Positions 21,408 through 32,325 of a DNA stretch of 59,861 nt are shown in pieces; the stretch's first letter is position 1, and every line of letters starts with the position of its first letter. The notes beneath the pieces were generated by a model. It was not told the DNA's origin. It saw only the letters and a program-made list of their open reading frames with translations, and did not search any database. The DNA comes from Bondarzewia mesenterica (taxonomy: Eukaryota > Basidiomycota > Agaricomycetes > Russulales > Bondarzewiaceae). Location: NCBI GenBank assembly GCA_004802705.1, contig SGPL01000162.1:1-59861 (forward strand), read 5' to 3'. The translations under genes and the position numbers were made by a program.

Positions 21408-24400
21408 ATGGACCACCATGCTTTCGCGTCTTTGGCCCATGTCCGGGTCCTTCTCCTCCCAGTTGGGTCAATTTCAAGGACAACTTTTGACAAGTGGGCA
21501 TCGGAGATTCGTACGTTTGAGAACATGAGATTGAGCGACGTTCCACCCGGAACTCGAGATGAGAAGGGTGAGCAGCCATGATTCTCATAATACACTCAGT
21601 GTATTTATTTTCAAGCACAGCTCGTTTTATGCCCAGTCCCAAGTCGAAGGGCTTCCTGCATCTTAGTTTCCCAAGCCATCCACCTCCTGCTTCCCATCTC
21701 GACATGTCTCTCTTCCGACCGTCCCACTTTCCGCTTGGTATCATAGGAATAGCTTCCTGCTCTCATACTGATTCTTTATCCTCCATCCTCGCCGATTTCA
21801 ATGCTGCAATGACTAATCTATTTCCTGCCGAATCCATGTTCCCCTTGGCCAGGAGTTGCTTTGTATTTGAGGAAGGCGATGGTACTACGAATCTCAATCT
21901 TGGTGATCTCCTCCCGGGATTGGTGATTATCCCAAGCATGATGGGTAACAAAAAAGAGAATATCGAGACGCTACTAGCCGACCTTTGCTCCAATATTCTG
22001 GGCGAATTTTCTACAGTGGTCTGTATCTATGCGATCTCCACATCTTGAAAATAGCTTATGCTCAGATTGGTAGCTGCAAACGCTAGAGAGCCCTCTGGGG
22101 AACGAATATCTGAACGCCACTATGTTCCCCTTCCTTCCTTCAGCGTCCGATATGCCTCAACCGCTTGACGATGAACCGGAAGCACTTAATACACTTCCTC
22201 CGCTTCCGTCTTACAACAGTCAACCCGAATTAGGAGCCGGAGCAACGTCCCGACCAAAATCTGTCGTAGGAATGGCTCTGAAAAGAACTTCTTCAGCAGG
22301 CCCTGGGCTTACTCACTCTCCATCTCGTCAATCGACTCTTATGGCTCCTTCTGCCCCCAAAAAACGATTAAGCGGAATTGGTGTCGCTTCGTCCCATGGG
22401 AGGTTATACAAAGTTCTCGGCGACTTTTTTTTTGCTGGCGGGAAGGACTGAAGATGCCTCTATCTGGTATGTGGAAATGAACATGGCCTGCAGGATGTTG
22501 GATTAAAGTGTTGATATTAGGTATACAGAAGCAATCGCGTTGTTTAAATTACCACAGGATACTGTATGGCAAGCTTCTGCCCTAGAAGGTTTGGCCATCG
22601 TTTCAATGCTTGACGCTTGGGCTTCAGGACAAGGATTGGTACGTATCCTTTGTACCTGCGCTGCTAAGTGTTTCCTCTAATTATATCTGTAGCAAGCCTC
22701 ATTCAGTAACTCCCGAGAGCCATGGTCTGAGATCGCAGAGAAATTGAATCAAGCAATCGCGTTGTATTCGAAAATTGCGCCCTCACCTGATTCGGAACAG
22801 CATCTAGAAATTTTGGCCTACTTATATTCTATAGCTGTTCTTCGGCAAAGCTCACTCTTTTTCGCCACTTGGTCAGCTAAAGGCTGGGGTCCTCTGGCGT
22901 TCACTGCTATGTTGCATCCTGGCCCGATGCCTTATATTCCACCAACCCTTGCCTACTCTGAATATAACACGTCCGCCAATCGAGATCGCCTTTCATCTAT
23001 TTCAGGTATCACTCCCTCACAAATATCTGTTCTCCTTGCACAGGCCCACGGCCCATGGCTCCTACATATTGGTCATCGCGAACGCATCATCATTCTCGAG
23101 GAGATAGCGTCGATGTACTCGTCCCTCGGATACCGCCGCAAGGAGGCCTACATCCTTCGGGAAGTCATCGGCTGTATTTTGGATCTTATGGTATGCGGTC
23201 GGGAAGAGGCTGGGGAGCTCAACCTAGTCATGGCTCTTGCGAGTGCCGTGAGCGCAACGCAAGACAAGGGAGCAGTCGCTGTCAAGGAGAACGAGCGGTC
23301 AGACGGGAATGAGAGCATACTGAAACTCGTGAAGTACGTGTGCAATGTGCACGGCATCAATCTCGAGGCCGTGAAAATGGTTGATACCTCGTTGACCCAT
23401 GACAATGACGGCTCATCAGAGGCAACTAAATCCGGGCTTGGTCCGGATGATGGCCTGGATGACGTCCGAGAAGATCCTTTTGGCTGGCCTGAACTCCAGG
23501 TGGGCATAGTGCGTGAAGCCTTGGCCGTCGCAGAAGCTTTACCTGGTGCGTATATCGTTACTGGGTAGATTTAACTATGTTAAAAGATATCGAGATAGAT
23601 TCTTCGGCTACTGCTCAATTCTCCCTGTCTGCTCTGAAGTGTCTGCATGCGGTCCTTAGCGAAGAGGACCAGTATCATTTCTATACCACTTCGGCCCGAG
23701 CTTTAGCTACCGCAAGACGAAGAGGAGACAAGCGAATCATTGACTACTGGTCCGGACGACCTATTGACAGCATTGAGCTATTGCCGTAAGTTTCTCGAGC
23801 ATTTTCACGAGTCGTAACTCACGTCATTCTCGCTAGACCACCACCCGCTAAGGTTCTAGTAGAAAGCCCGATTTCAATTTTGGCTCCTCGACTATCACAA
23901 GGGGCTAGCATTCTGACAAGAATATCTGATCCATTCCTTTATAATCCTCGAAAGTCATTGGCTCTGCAGGTATTCTTCATCGTTAGCTTCCGCGCTCTGC
24001 TCCTCAATGCACAATTGATGACAGGGACGAACATTGGTCGTCAAGGGCGAAGTATTGGAGTTTTTGGTGACCCTGCGCAACCCTTATGTCTTTGACCTTG
24101 AGATACAGGCTCTGACTCTTAGGTGGGTCCAATAGGATATTAGACCGCGATTGACGTGCTCATGCATTTTCTGCAATATAGCACTTCTGGTGTTCCTTTT
24201 GAGTCTAAGTCCACGGCGGTCATCATCCCTTCCAATTCATATCATTCGGTCTCTATGTCAGGCAAGCCGTTGAAGACCGGGATACTCGCAATACGAGGGT
24301 GCTTTGCACAAGCACCTGGTGGGGCTTCACATGAATTTATTTTGCCCTTGTCGACGACAGAGGAAGAGGACAGGAATTCACGACGGCGCAGTATAATTGA

Positions 24401-26241
24401 ATGCGAGTCTGGTCGCTCTAAATATCATGGATTAGATTCCCGTCCTTGGGAGAAGGCGGACAGGAGGACAAGCGTCCAGATAAAGGTGGTGAAAACTTCC
24501 ACCAAGCCACATTTTATGGAATGCAAGGTCGTTCCGGAACAACCCCTACTTCGGATACGATGGAGCTCTCTGACGCATGGTGCCGTCATGTTATATAATG
24601 GGGAAAAGTGGGTACCATCCTTTCAACCATCAACTCCATAAGTCTGATAGTTGCAAGATCCACTATTCGGCTGACGCTAGAAAATGTATCATCATTGCCG
24701 ATTGACTTCCTGAGACTAACCTTCGACGATTCGACGATACCGCCCGCTCAGCACGTCTTGGCTGAAGGAGAACTCTCAGTTTTTGACACCTATGAAACGG
24801 AGTACGAGCTGATCAGCAGACCAGTCTTCTCATGGAGTTCAGACCAAGAGAAGTTGAATATCTCGCCTCATAGAAAAGTTACTATCGTGATAACATGTCT
24901 GGGCAAAGTTGGCTGGTGTGTACTTTCTTTTGTTTTGCACACTATCCCGCGCCGATATCTTATAATTTTCAAGTACAAGTGGTACAATCCATATGTCGTA
25001 CGGTTATGTCCACCGAAAACAAGAAACTCTCCAACAGCCTCCAGACGTTTTCCATACGCGACGACTATCGTATCCTGTCCTGGTGACGGTTTATCACATG
25101 TTGGAATGCCATAAAATGGATATTGGGCCATTTAGGCCTGGCATATATTCTGCGGACGACGAAGATGAGCCTAGAAATGAGCCGGGGCGAGCTCGAAAGG
25201 CTCTACTACGCGTCAGCGAGGAAGATGGCTGGTGTCTCTTCTCGATAGACGTACGAAATACATATGGGCTACCGTTTGAAGTAACGTTCGAGCGCGTACA
25301 AGAAGGTCAGGTTCAGTATCTACTCCTTGGTGGTCGAACAACCATTCATAATGAGTCTTTTAGGTGCGCCGTATGCATCAACCACATGTTCAGTTGCGCC
25401 GGGGTCGACGTCACGGTACGAATATCGTTCTTTGACTCTTACTTAAGTGACTGACATTTAACTATTCAAATAGCATCATCATTCCCATCAGGAAATTCTT
25501 GCTTCAAGAAGCCGTCGCAACAAAATCAATACCTACTCTCTCGGACAGACAATTTGTTGTGGCCAAATCAAACCTGACAACTTCAGAGGAGGCAGCCCAA
25601 CGTGAATTGTTCTGGTATAGAGAAGAGCTATTTAAATATGTTCGAGGTCGTTGGAGAGAGGTTCGCTAGGATCACTCTTTCAGATATTGCTTCTGTTCTA
25701 ACGTTTAAAATCACTACAGGCAGGTGGAACACGGTCAGGCGAACTCTCCTTGCGACAGCAGCGGATGAGTCTCCCTATGCTAGAAAATCTGCGAACCGAG
25801 ACTGCCAGAGTGCATATGTCACTCGTTCGTCGCGATGATAGCGACGATGATGCGTGGAAAGCAGTCTCCACGAAGGACGGCAAATATTACCCTGAGCCAC
25901 ATGAATATGTATACCTCCTCACAAAGGTTACAAATTTGTCACGTAAGTGATTACATCCTTTTGCTGATCTCGCGATATTGATCAATTGTACAGTGGCTCC
26001 TCTTGTGTTCACCCTGGATGTTCTTGCGGACCCTTCAGATTATCTTATACAGGAAGGAATTGTGCTGGACATACCTGTCGGACGTCTAAGTAGCGGCGAT
26101 TCGCGGGAGGTCGAAACAGCGCTATGCTTCGTATCCTGTGGTCGGTTTGAGCTGACTGCGGAAGTGAGGATTTTGGGAGCCAGTCGAGAAGAAGGGAAGG
26201 TCGGCTTTGGGCAGCTGACAGCACTTGTGCACGATGAGTAA
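21408..26241 (+). CDS. TRS120: TRAPPII subunit TRS120 (TRAPPC9); reading frame broken once as read
   Basis: Subunit of the TRAPPII tethering complex and Rab11/Ypt31 exchange factor at the late Golgi. The start ATG at 21408 opens MDHHAFASLAHVRVLLLPVG, the usual family N-terminus. After an intron come FMPSPKSKGFLHLSFPSHPP and SLFRPSHFPLGIIGIASC; later blocks include GRLYKVLGDF, ASALEGLAIVSMLDAWASGQ, PWSEIAEKLNQAIALYSK and RERIIILEEIASMYSSLGYR. The C-terminal half contains beta-sandwich exons such as LEFLVTLRNPYVFDLEIQAL, ending at 26241. At 22425-22433 a run of nine T breaks the frame; one T fewer would keep the conserved reading through to the next donor. This looks like a homopolymer overcall, but a real mutation is possible. 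About a dozen introns. Confidence 0.88.
22425..22433 (+). other. T9 homopolymer breaking the TRS120 frame
   Basis: Within the exon coding YKVLGDF, nine consecutive T put the reading frame onto a TGA 18 bases later. The other frame carries the conserved tetratricopeptide-like segment and joins the next exon in phase. The local break therefore equals +1 base in a homopolymer. Confidence 0.75.
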
Positions 26242-26486
26242 CTTAGACTTCGGCCTGTTTAATTGTTGTTCGTTCTAACGTCATATTGTACCCGAATTTG
26301 TACTCTTTCTCGTCACCTATTAACCTATTGCATATCGTCGCAAGCGCCGAAGCCTGTTGGGACACAAGTTACTCTTGGGTAGATGGCTGACATTCAAGGG
26401 CCAAGCCATGAGTTATAACGATAAACAACGAACTATTCATAGGACACTCCGACATTCATCAGTACAATCAGCTCCAACAAACCGAA
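26242..26486. other. Convergent intergenic region, TRS120 / VPS55
   Basis: 3' flanks of two converging genes. No open frame with family support and no repeats. Confidence 0.4.
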
Positions 26487-27043
26487 TCAATCGTATTCGG
26501 AGTCGTCGTCCTGCTTGAAAAACGCAGAGTATGCCAATATTGTGCCGTATACCAATCTGAACACGCGTGAGCTGGAATGTTGGCGATAGAACTGCACATA
26601 CAGGGGCTCACCCTCCACCGACAATCGACATAACACATGCGCCTGGCCTAATGACTTCGGAATGGGCGAGAACGAGTGGGAAAGCAAAACCAGTGACAAC
26701 GATCATGGCCGTGATAAAGCGACCAAGGTCCATGGGTCCCGACCTTTCTTCGCCAAAGTCATCGCCGCCGCAATGAGAGAATAGTGCATTTGGAAGTGGG
26801 GCGGTGACAAATGTCAAAGCTTTATATCTACCAGATTAGAGGCCAGAAAGGGGGGGATAGAATGCAAAACTTGCCGACAAGGAGGGGTAACCAATTAGAC
26901 CACAGCGCACACGACAGAATAATCATCAAGAACCCAACAGCCAAGACGAATGAGAGGAGAATGACAGCTAAACATAAAGAATAAAGTTAGCATAGAAGAT
27001 AGAGAAGAGGAATTATGTCCTTGCTTTTGATGCCTGCCATCAT
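26487..27043 (-). CDS. VPS55: Vacuolar protein sorting protein VPS55 (OB-RGRP family)
   Basis: Four-helix endosomal membrane protein that acts with VPS68 in late endosome-to-vacuole transport. Four coding exons: M(M)AGIK; VILLSFVLAVGFLMIILSCA with LWSNWLPLLV; ALTFVTAPLPNALFSHC through DLGRFITAMIVVTGFAFPLV, LAHSEVIRPGACVMSIVGGG; and LVYGTILAYSAFFKQDDDSE plus YD, stop at 26487. Motifs APLPN, FPLVLAHS and CVMSIVGG are diagnostic. Only the last intron is plainly GT-AG. Introns 1 (27024-26968) and 2 (26874-26820) start with GCAAGG and GCAAGT. Intron 1 has a perfect TGCTAAC branch site and TTTAG acceptor; no GT donor is available. For intron 2 a GT donor four bases on would insert GKYK into the conserved LPLLVALTFV segment. 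Confidence 0.88.
26820..26874 (-). other. Probable GC-AG intron 2 of VPS55
   Basis: 55-nt intron, donor GTCG|GCAAGT, acceptor ATAAAG. It gives LPLLVALTFVTAPLPN with no gap against the known family spacing. The alternative, donor GTTTTG at 26870 with acceptor GGTAG at 26828, is 43 nt long and inserts four residues. Confidence 0.6.
26968..27024 (-). other. GC-AG intron 1 of VPS55
   Basis: 57-nt intron, donor AAAA|GCAAGG, branch site TGCTAAC, acceptor TTTAG. Splicing gives ATC AAA A|CT GTC (IKTV), matching the family's AGxKT start. There is no GT between the start codon and the branch site that would keep the frame. Confidence 0.75.
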
Positions 27044-27344
27044 GATGAGTTGGAGGTACTTAGCGGCCTAGCGCCGCAGTATCCAAGGCTGTGACCTATA
27101 CGTGACGAAACAGCTCCAGAATGTTACTAACTTTGGTCTCACCCCAATGTTTAGTGTAAGTGCGCTGAAACGTTGCAACGTTGAACGTTGAGATCTGAGA
27201 GGCTATAATGCAGCTAATCAGTATTAATGGGTTCGTACGCCCATGAAATCAACCCCAAATGCCATAAAACAATATACAACTTTGCTCCAATAAAATAAGT
27301 AGTAAAAGAAAGACACGATCCTCCTGCAGTTCCAAGTTCGTACA
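27044..27344. promoter_or_regulatory. Intergenic region upstream of VPS55
   Basis: 301 bases between the VPS55 start and the kinesin-5 stop (both minus strand). The part 27240-27320 is AT-rich. No gene is supported. Confidence 0.35.
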
Positions 27345-30300
27345 CTATCGTGCTCTTCTGGTTCCTCTATGATTAATTACATTAGTCGAGCGTTCCGTCA
27401 AGGTCCCGATTTTTGGCAGCACTGACTTTGTTGAAGTGATTTTGTTCTTCAAAGGATGCGAGTCGGACGAAGGTGCGGGTATTGATGAGGCAGAGGAGGA
27501 CGTCGAGGATGCGAGGGTGGTAAGGGTGGAGGATTGCGAGGTGACCAAGAAATCGTCTCGCTCGACCTCCATAGGTGGTACCCCATGCTCTGTAGAGTCC
27601 ATATTCTCCACGCCGTGTGATGACGGTAGGGGAATACTTTCCGCCAATGATGTCTCGGACTCCGAGGTGCAGTCAATACGCTGTCGCCAGTCCTTCAATA
27701 TGACATCCCGGCTCTTTGTCAACTCCCAGCGGTCGACGTATTGTCGAACACGTTTTCGAGGTGTCTTGCCCGTCGGTAAGTCGTCTCGGGCACCTTGTTC
27801 GATAAGTGTGTGCGCGACCTGACGCATCGTAGACAATCGCTCTGTCGTCGCGTTGCCGTATGCATCGAAGGATTCTGACAGCTTTGAGCTCTATATTTTT
27901 TTCAATATCAACCGGCATATGCTAATAGATGAGACGCAATAGACGAACCTCTGTAACAACACGTGAAGCATGTGCTTCAAGGTTCCTCGAAGTTGAAGCG
28001 ATGATCCGTTGAGACTGACGAGACCCTGATTGTATGTCGGCACTCAAAACGTTGGTAGCTTCAATTCGTGCTCTCTTGGCACGAGCATGACGCTCAAAGG
28101 CTGAGGAATCCTTGAAATTCGCGCCAAAATTGACGAATGCAAAGATACGTACCATCCGCGGTTGTGACATTCAGGGCATGAGTCTGTTGCTGAATGTCGG
28201 TCGAGTACGATGAAAGGGACGCGGTGGATGAATTTCGGACGTTGGCTAATCCATCCTTAACGATGTGGTTGACGCCGCCGAGAGACTAGGAGAGAATATG
28301 AGGCCTTCAAGTCAGTAGAGTGATATGCGAGAGCAAAAACCTTCAATGCACCGTCACGAAGACGCTTATTCTCTCCCCCTTTCTTTTCTAGCCCAACGCT
28401 CCATTCGTGACCCCGAACTACAACGCCTTCTACTTTGCTGACATGCTGGTCGACAAAGCTCGCCATGGCACGTTCGCCCTTCTCGTTACTGTCCGTGACG
28501 TCCATGAAGGCTTCGCGCAGACTTCGGTCTCTCTCCGTAACGAAATCTCCAAGGAGACCAGAGATACGCTTGATGAGGTCGTCCTTGGCGGTCTCAGATT
28601 TTACTTCTCGTTTTCCAATAACTGCGCCAGATGCACATTCTGTTCTTGTAGGCGGTGAATCTCGTTGTTTGTTGCGGTATCGGCGAGAGCTTTGGCTTCA
28701 AGCATGCTTTTGCGCTCGACTTCAATGTGTTCCAGCGCTTCCCGGATCACAGTTTCGACAAGAGCACCCATGGACTTGAGCGCCTTATCCACCTGGATAC
28801 ATGTGAATGAGCTAACGAAATGGGCGGAGGAGCCGGCAACCTACCACATGGCAGCCATCGAGGCTGGCTTTCTCAACTTGAGCACATATCGATGCATTCG
28901 ACACCCGGAACCTCTCCGACCATGAAAAGAACCCTGTCTTGATGCTCTCGTGCGCCTCCTTGACCGCAGATTGGATAACGCTGACAGCCTCAGACGACAC
29001 ATCGTCCTTTGCTTGAATGGTCTGTAATACTTCCTGTACCCTCAGAATCTGCTCACTGATGCGATCAGAGTGGTTCGCCAGAGTCTCCAGCTCCTTGGTC
29101 TGATGCTGCTCGGCTTCCGAACGAAGTTGTGCTGCACTTTGGACAGACGACTTGATGAATTTATCGAGTTGTGTGGAGAAGTTTTGCGTTTCCGCGGTTA
29201 CAGTCTTGCTACAGGAGAAGACGGCCTTTGTGTTGGAATCCAATACGGCTGATTTCCGTGCTAGGGAGAGAGAGTGACAATATCAGGATGGAGCATTCGG
29301 CCGTTCAGAAATTAACGTACCGAGTTTCGCAAAAAGAGCGTTAGCGTCGCTCACGCTTTCCTCAACTGTCTTCTTCAACCCTTGGGCCACCTCATCCAAA
29401 ACGGCTTCGCTACGCTGGTATGCTCTCCGCACCTCGGTCTCTTCCTCCAATGCCACCTTCGTCACTGTCAGCTCCGTCTGTTTGGCCTGCAGAAAGCTCT
29501 CCGTTTTCAGTAATTTCTCCGTAGTCTCCTTCAACTCCCCATCCCGCTTCAACAACAACTTCATACTCTCCTCAAACTCTTCTCTGACACTCTTCAGCTG
29601 GCTTTCTACAATCTCCACCTGCCGCTTGGCCTCTTCCATCTCGGTCTTCGCGATTTCCCGCTCTGAACTCATTTGATTCCAAGTGTCCTCCGAGAAGAAA
29701 ATACCGTTCTTCTCGCGAGCGGCGAGGACATCAGATTTTAGGCGCTCGATTTCTGCGATGTATTCCTTGAGTAAGGAATTGCGCGTCATTCGCTGATTAA
29801 CTTCTGGCCGATTGCGGATGGATTTCGCTCGAATGGCATAGTCCAAGGTCGATAAGGTTTCCTCCATATTAGAACGTGCGGGAGAAATAGTGGCAATGAT
29901 GCAGGTTTTTGTACGGCCACCAAGTGAATCTTGTAGGAGACGCGTAAGTTTAGACTCCCTATGAGTGAGACAGGTCAACGACGACGAAACACTGACTGAG
30001 TAAAACTCACCTGTATGGTATGTGGGATGAGCGTTCGACGAGTGCATTGATGACACGTCCCAAAGTCAGCAAACTCTGGTTGATCATACCTGCCTCTCGA
30101 GCCCTCTTGTTCTCTGCACCGGACCTTCCGATATTTTCAGAGCCAGCTAGATCGACCAAGTTCATCTTGCCTACTCTGAGTAAGTCCTCACCCATAGAAG
30201 ATGTCTCCTTGGTATGCACAGTGATAGAGAACACGGAATGTGATCGACTGGAATGGTCATTGAATTTAGTGGCGGCAATCTGTCTGCGATCGCTGCCCTT

Positions 30301-31237
30301 CACCAGTAGAGCCAGCGCATCGGCAGCATCTTTGACAGCCATCTCTTCGAGGCCCTGGATGAACACACCTTTCTTGCTCGCATCCTCAAAAATCTTCAGA
30401 CCTCCTTGGTTGGAGTTGGGGTCTCTCGGGCCTCCAGCACCCATGCCCATTGGCTGAGTAGTGCCGACCGGCGCAGCCAGTTCGGGCGTAAGAAGGTCGC
30501 GAAGCTCTTCATTATACAGCTCGACGTAGGAGATCTTGACGCTGTAATCGGAGCCAGCGGACTCGAGCTGGTGAAAGAGCTTGAAAAGAACACGAGGGAT
30601 CATGCCGGCTTGAGCATTCGGGTTACCCATTGGTGTGGTACCGAGATCTCCTTGCATTGTGTAGCTGGTGGCAATGTTGGATTGACGTACGAGAGCATCA
30701 GATGCAAAGTACTCACGTTTTGCCCGTGCCGGTCTGCCCATAAGCAAAAAGCGTACAATTGTAGCCCTGCAACACCTCATTAAGCATTGGACTGACGACT
30801 TCTTGATAGATCATTGCTTGGTCTGCCTCGGGACCAAAAACGGCATCAAAAGGGTAGGTTCGCGTTGGGGGAAAAGTCACCATGCCCAGACTGGAGACGG
30901 GCGTGGCCGTCTCAATAGTAATCGCCTGGCTACGAGCACCAGTGGAACTGATAATGATTGGAGAATTCTCCTGCACTTCACGATCCGAGCGACGCCTACA
31001 GCGGATGACAACCTGGATAGTTGACTCGATGTCATCTTGGGATTGTCCAGATTGCACACGTGAATGCATGGAAGAGGGTAATGGTGGTGCATTGGAGGCA
31101 TCGGAGTGTTCTTCGGTGGGTGTCGTGAGTGTCGAACGTTGGCTTGTTCTGGACATTGCGGATCGGGGTCGACTTGCTGGAGGGGGCATCAAACTTGTAT
31201 TTCGAGGGCGCACGATTCCCGTTCGACGCGTGGACAT
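27345..31237 (-). CDS. BIMC: Kinesin-5 (bimC/Cin8/Eg5 family) mitotic motor
   Basis: Plus-end-directed tetrameric motor that slides antiparallel spindle microtubules. The start at 31237 ([20 protein letters not shown]) gives a basic Ser/Thr-rich N-extension before the motor core. Motor motifs: [14 protein letters not shown], the P-loop GQTGTGKT, switch [16 protein letters not shown], switch [10 protein letters not shown], then [19 protein letters not shown] and [18 protein letters not shown] (neck linker). A long coiled-coil stalk follows (29640-28000). Near the C-terminus is the BimC box [16 protein letters not shown], including a CDK-type TP-x-K/R site that in this family controls spindle binding. 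A Ser-rich tail ends at 27345. The coiled coil, BimC box and neck together separate it from other kinesins. About ten introns. Confidence 0.93.
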
Positions 31238-31465
31238 ATTGCCTAAAAATCGTAGAGCTTACTTCTGGTAAAGCAGCGAGAGTAAATACCAGAAGGGAGA
31301 GGTTACGCAGAAGATCAGCAAATGGGAAAGACACCAAGACGGCAGTCAACCACGACGCGCTATGGCACGTGATGGTGTATAGTTACGTAACTTCATTAAG
31401 GAGCGAAGGTCTTCGAAGCTTCATGCCACTTGGAACTGCATTTCACTTACAGGACACAAAATTAT
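31238..31465. promoter_or_regulatory. Bidirectional promoter, kinesin-5 / ELF1
   Basis: 228 bases separate the divergent start codons. No TATA box is evident. The promoters must share or abut this stretch. Confidence 0.45.
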
Positions 31466-31898
31466 GGGCAAACGAAAAAAGTCTTCACGCAAACCGGCAC
31501 CATCAAGGAAGAAGGATCCCTTAGGTTTGTGACTCTGATTTTGTATCACTCCATATTTTCACCAGCCGTTTCCAGATACGACGTTCACATGCTTGTTCTG
31601 TCACCACGATAATTCGGTCACGGTCAAGATAGACAGGAAAGAGGGTGTGGCCCAACTCATGTGCAGAATTTGCGACCAGAAGTATCAAAGTAAAGTCAAT
31701 CGTGAGTCAGTATGCGTTCTTTTCCATTCGCTCGCGTTTGACCTTGTAATAGACCTCACAGAGCCCATCGACATATATTCCGAGTGGATAGACGCCGCAG
31801 ACTCAGCTGAGAAGGAACAGCGTGGCACGCAGCGCCCTACCGCATCCTCGAGTAGGCCTCGTCGACCCCAGGCATCCGTTGGCAGCGACGATGACTGA
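31466..31898 (+). CDS. ELF1: Transcription elongation factor ELF1 (ELOF1)
   Basis: Small zinc-ribbon protein that binds RNA polymerase II and supports elongation through chromatin. The ATG at 31466 opens MGKRKKSSRKPAPSRKKDPL, the basic N-terminal tail typical of the family. An intron follows (donor at about 31525, acceptor before TTFTCLFCHH). The zinc ribbon is CLFC...CRIC (C-x2-C, then MCRICDQKYQSKVN). After a second intron the helix LTEPIDIYSEWIDAAD matches the family. The C-terminus is Ser/Arg-rich and ends SVGSDDD at 31898, a possible casein-kinase-2 site, as in longer fungal homologues. The gene lies between two kinesins, with no evident functional link. Confidence 0.92.
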
Positions 31899-32325
31899 TC
31901 TGCCATTCCTGCAACACGTTTTCTTTGCTCGGACTCGTTATCTTCCATTGTACTACCAATACCACATTTCTCATGCACATCTGCTATCTGCTGTAACTCT
32001 TTCCGACCTGCAGATTTGCCTGTATGTTGTATCTTGACATAATAGCAATTTTTTACTGGTGCAATTGATGTCAAGTGTGCCGGGAAAAGACACGAGAGTC
32101 AACAGCGACAAATAAGAGAAAGCTAAGGCCTGCACCACTTCACGACAGGCAGCAACAGCGGTATCCTTCCACCATTTGTTTCGGACCACCGCTCAGCTGC
32201 AGGGAACGCGTCGCATTTAGATCTTTCGCGTTCCTTCATTTCTCCCCTCGTTCTCTTTTCTCCAATCTCTATACCCCATCAAGATCGCCTTTCTCTTGCA
32301 TCAATCATAGACTTTCCTTACCGCT
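31899..32325. promoter_or_regulatory. Intergenic region upstream of kinesin-1, pyrimidine-rich
   Basis: The last 100 bases before the kinesin-1 start are C/T-rich (32215-32320), a common pattern around transcription starts of highly expressed basidiomycete genes. No other gene is supported. Confidence 0.45.
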
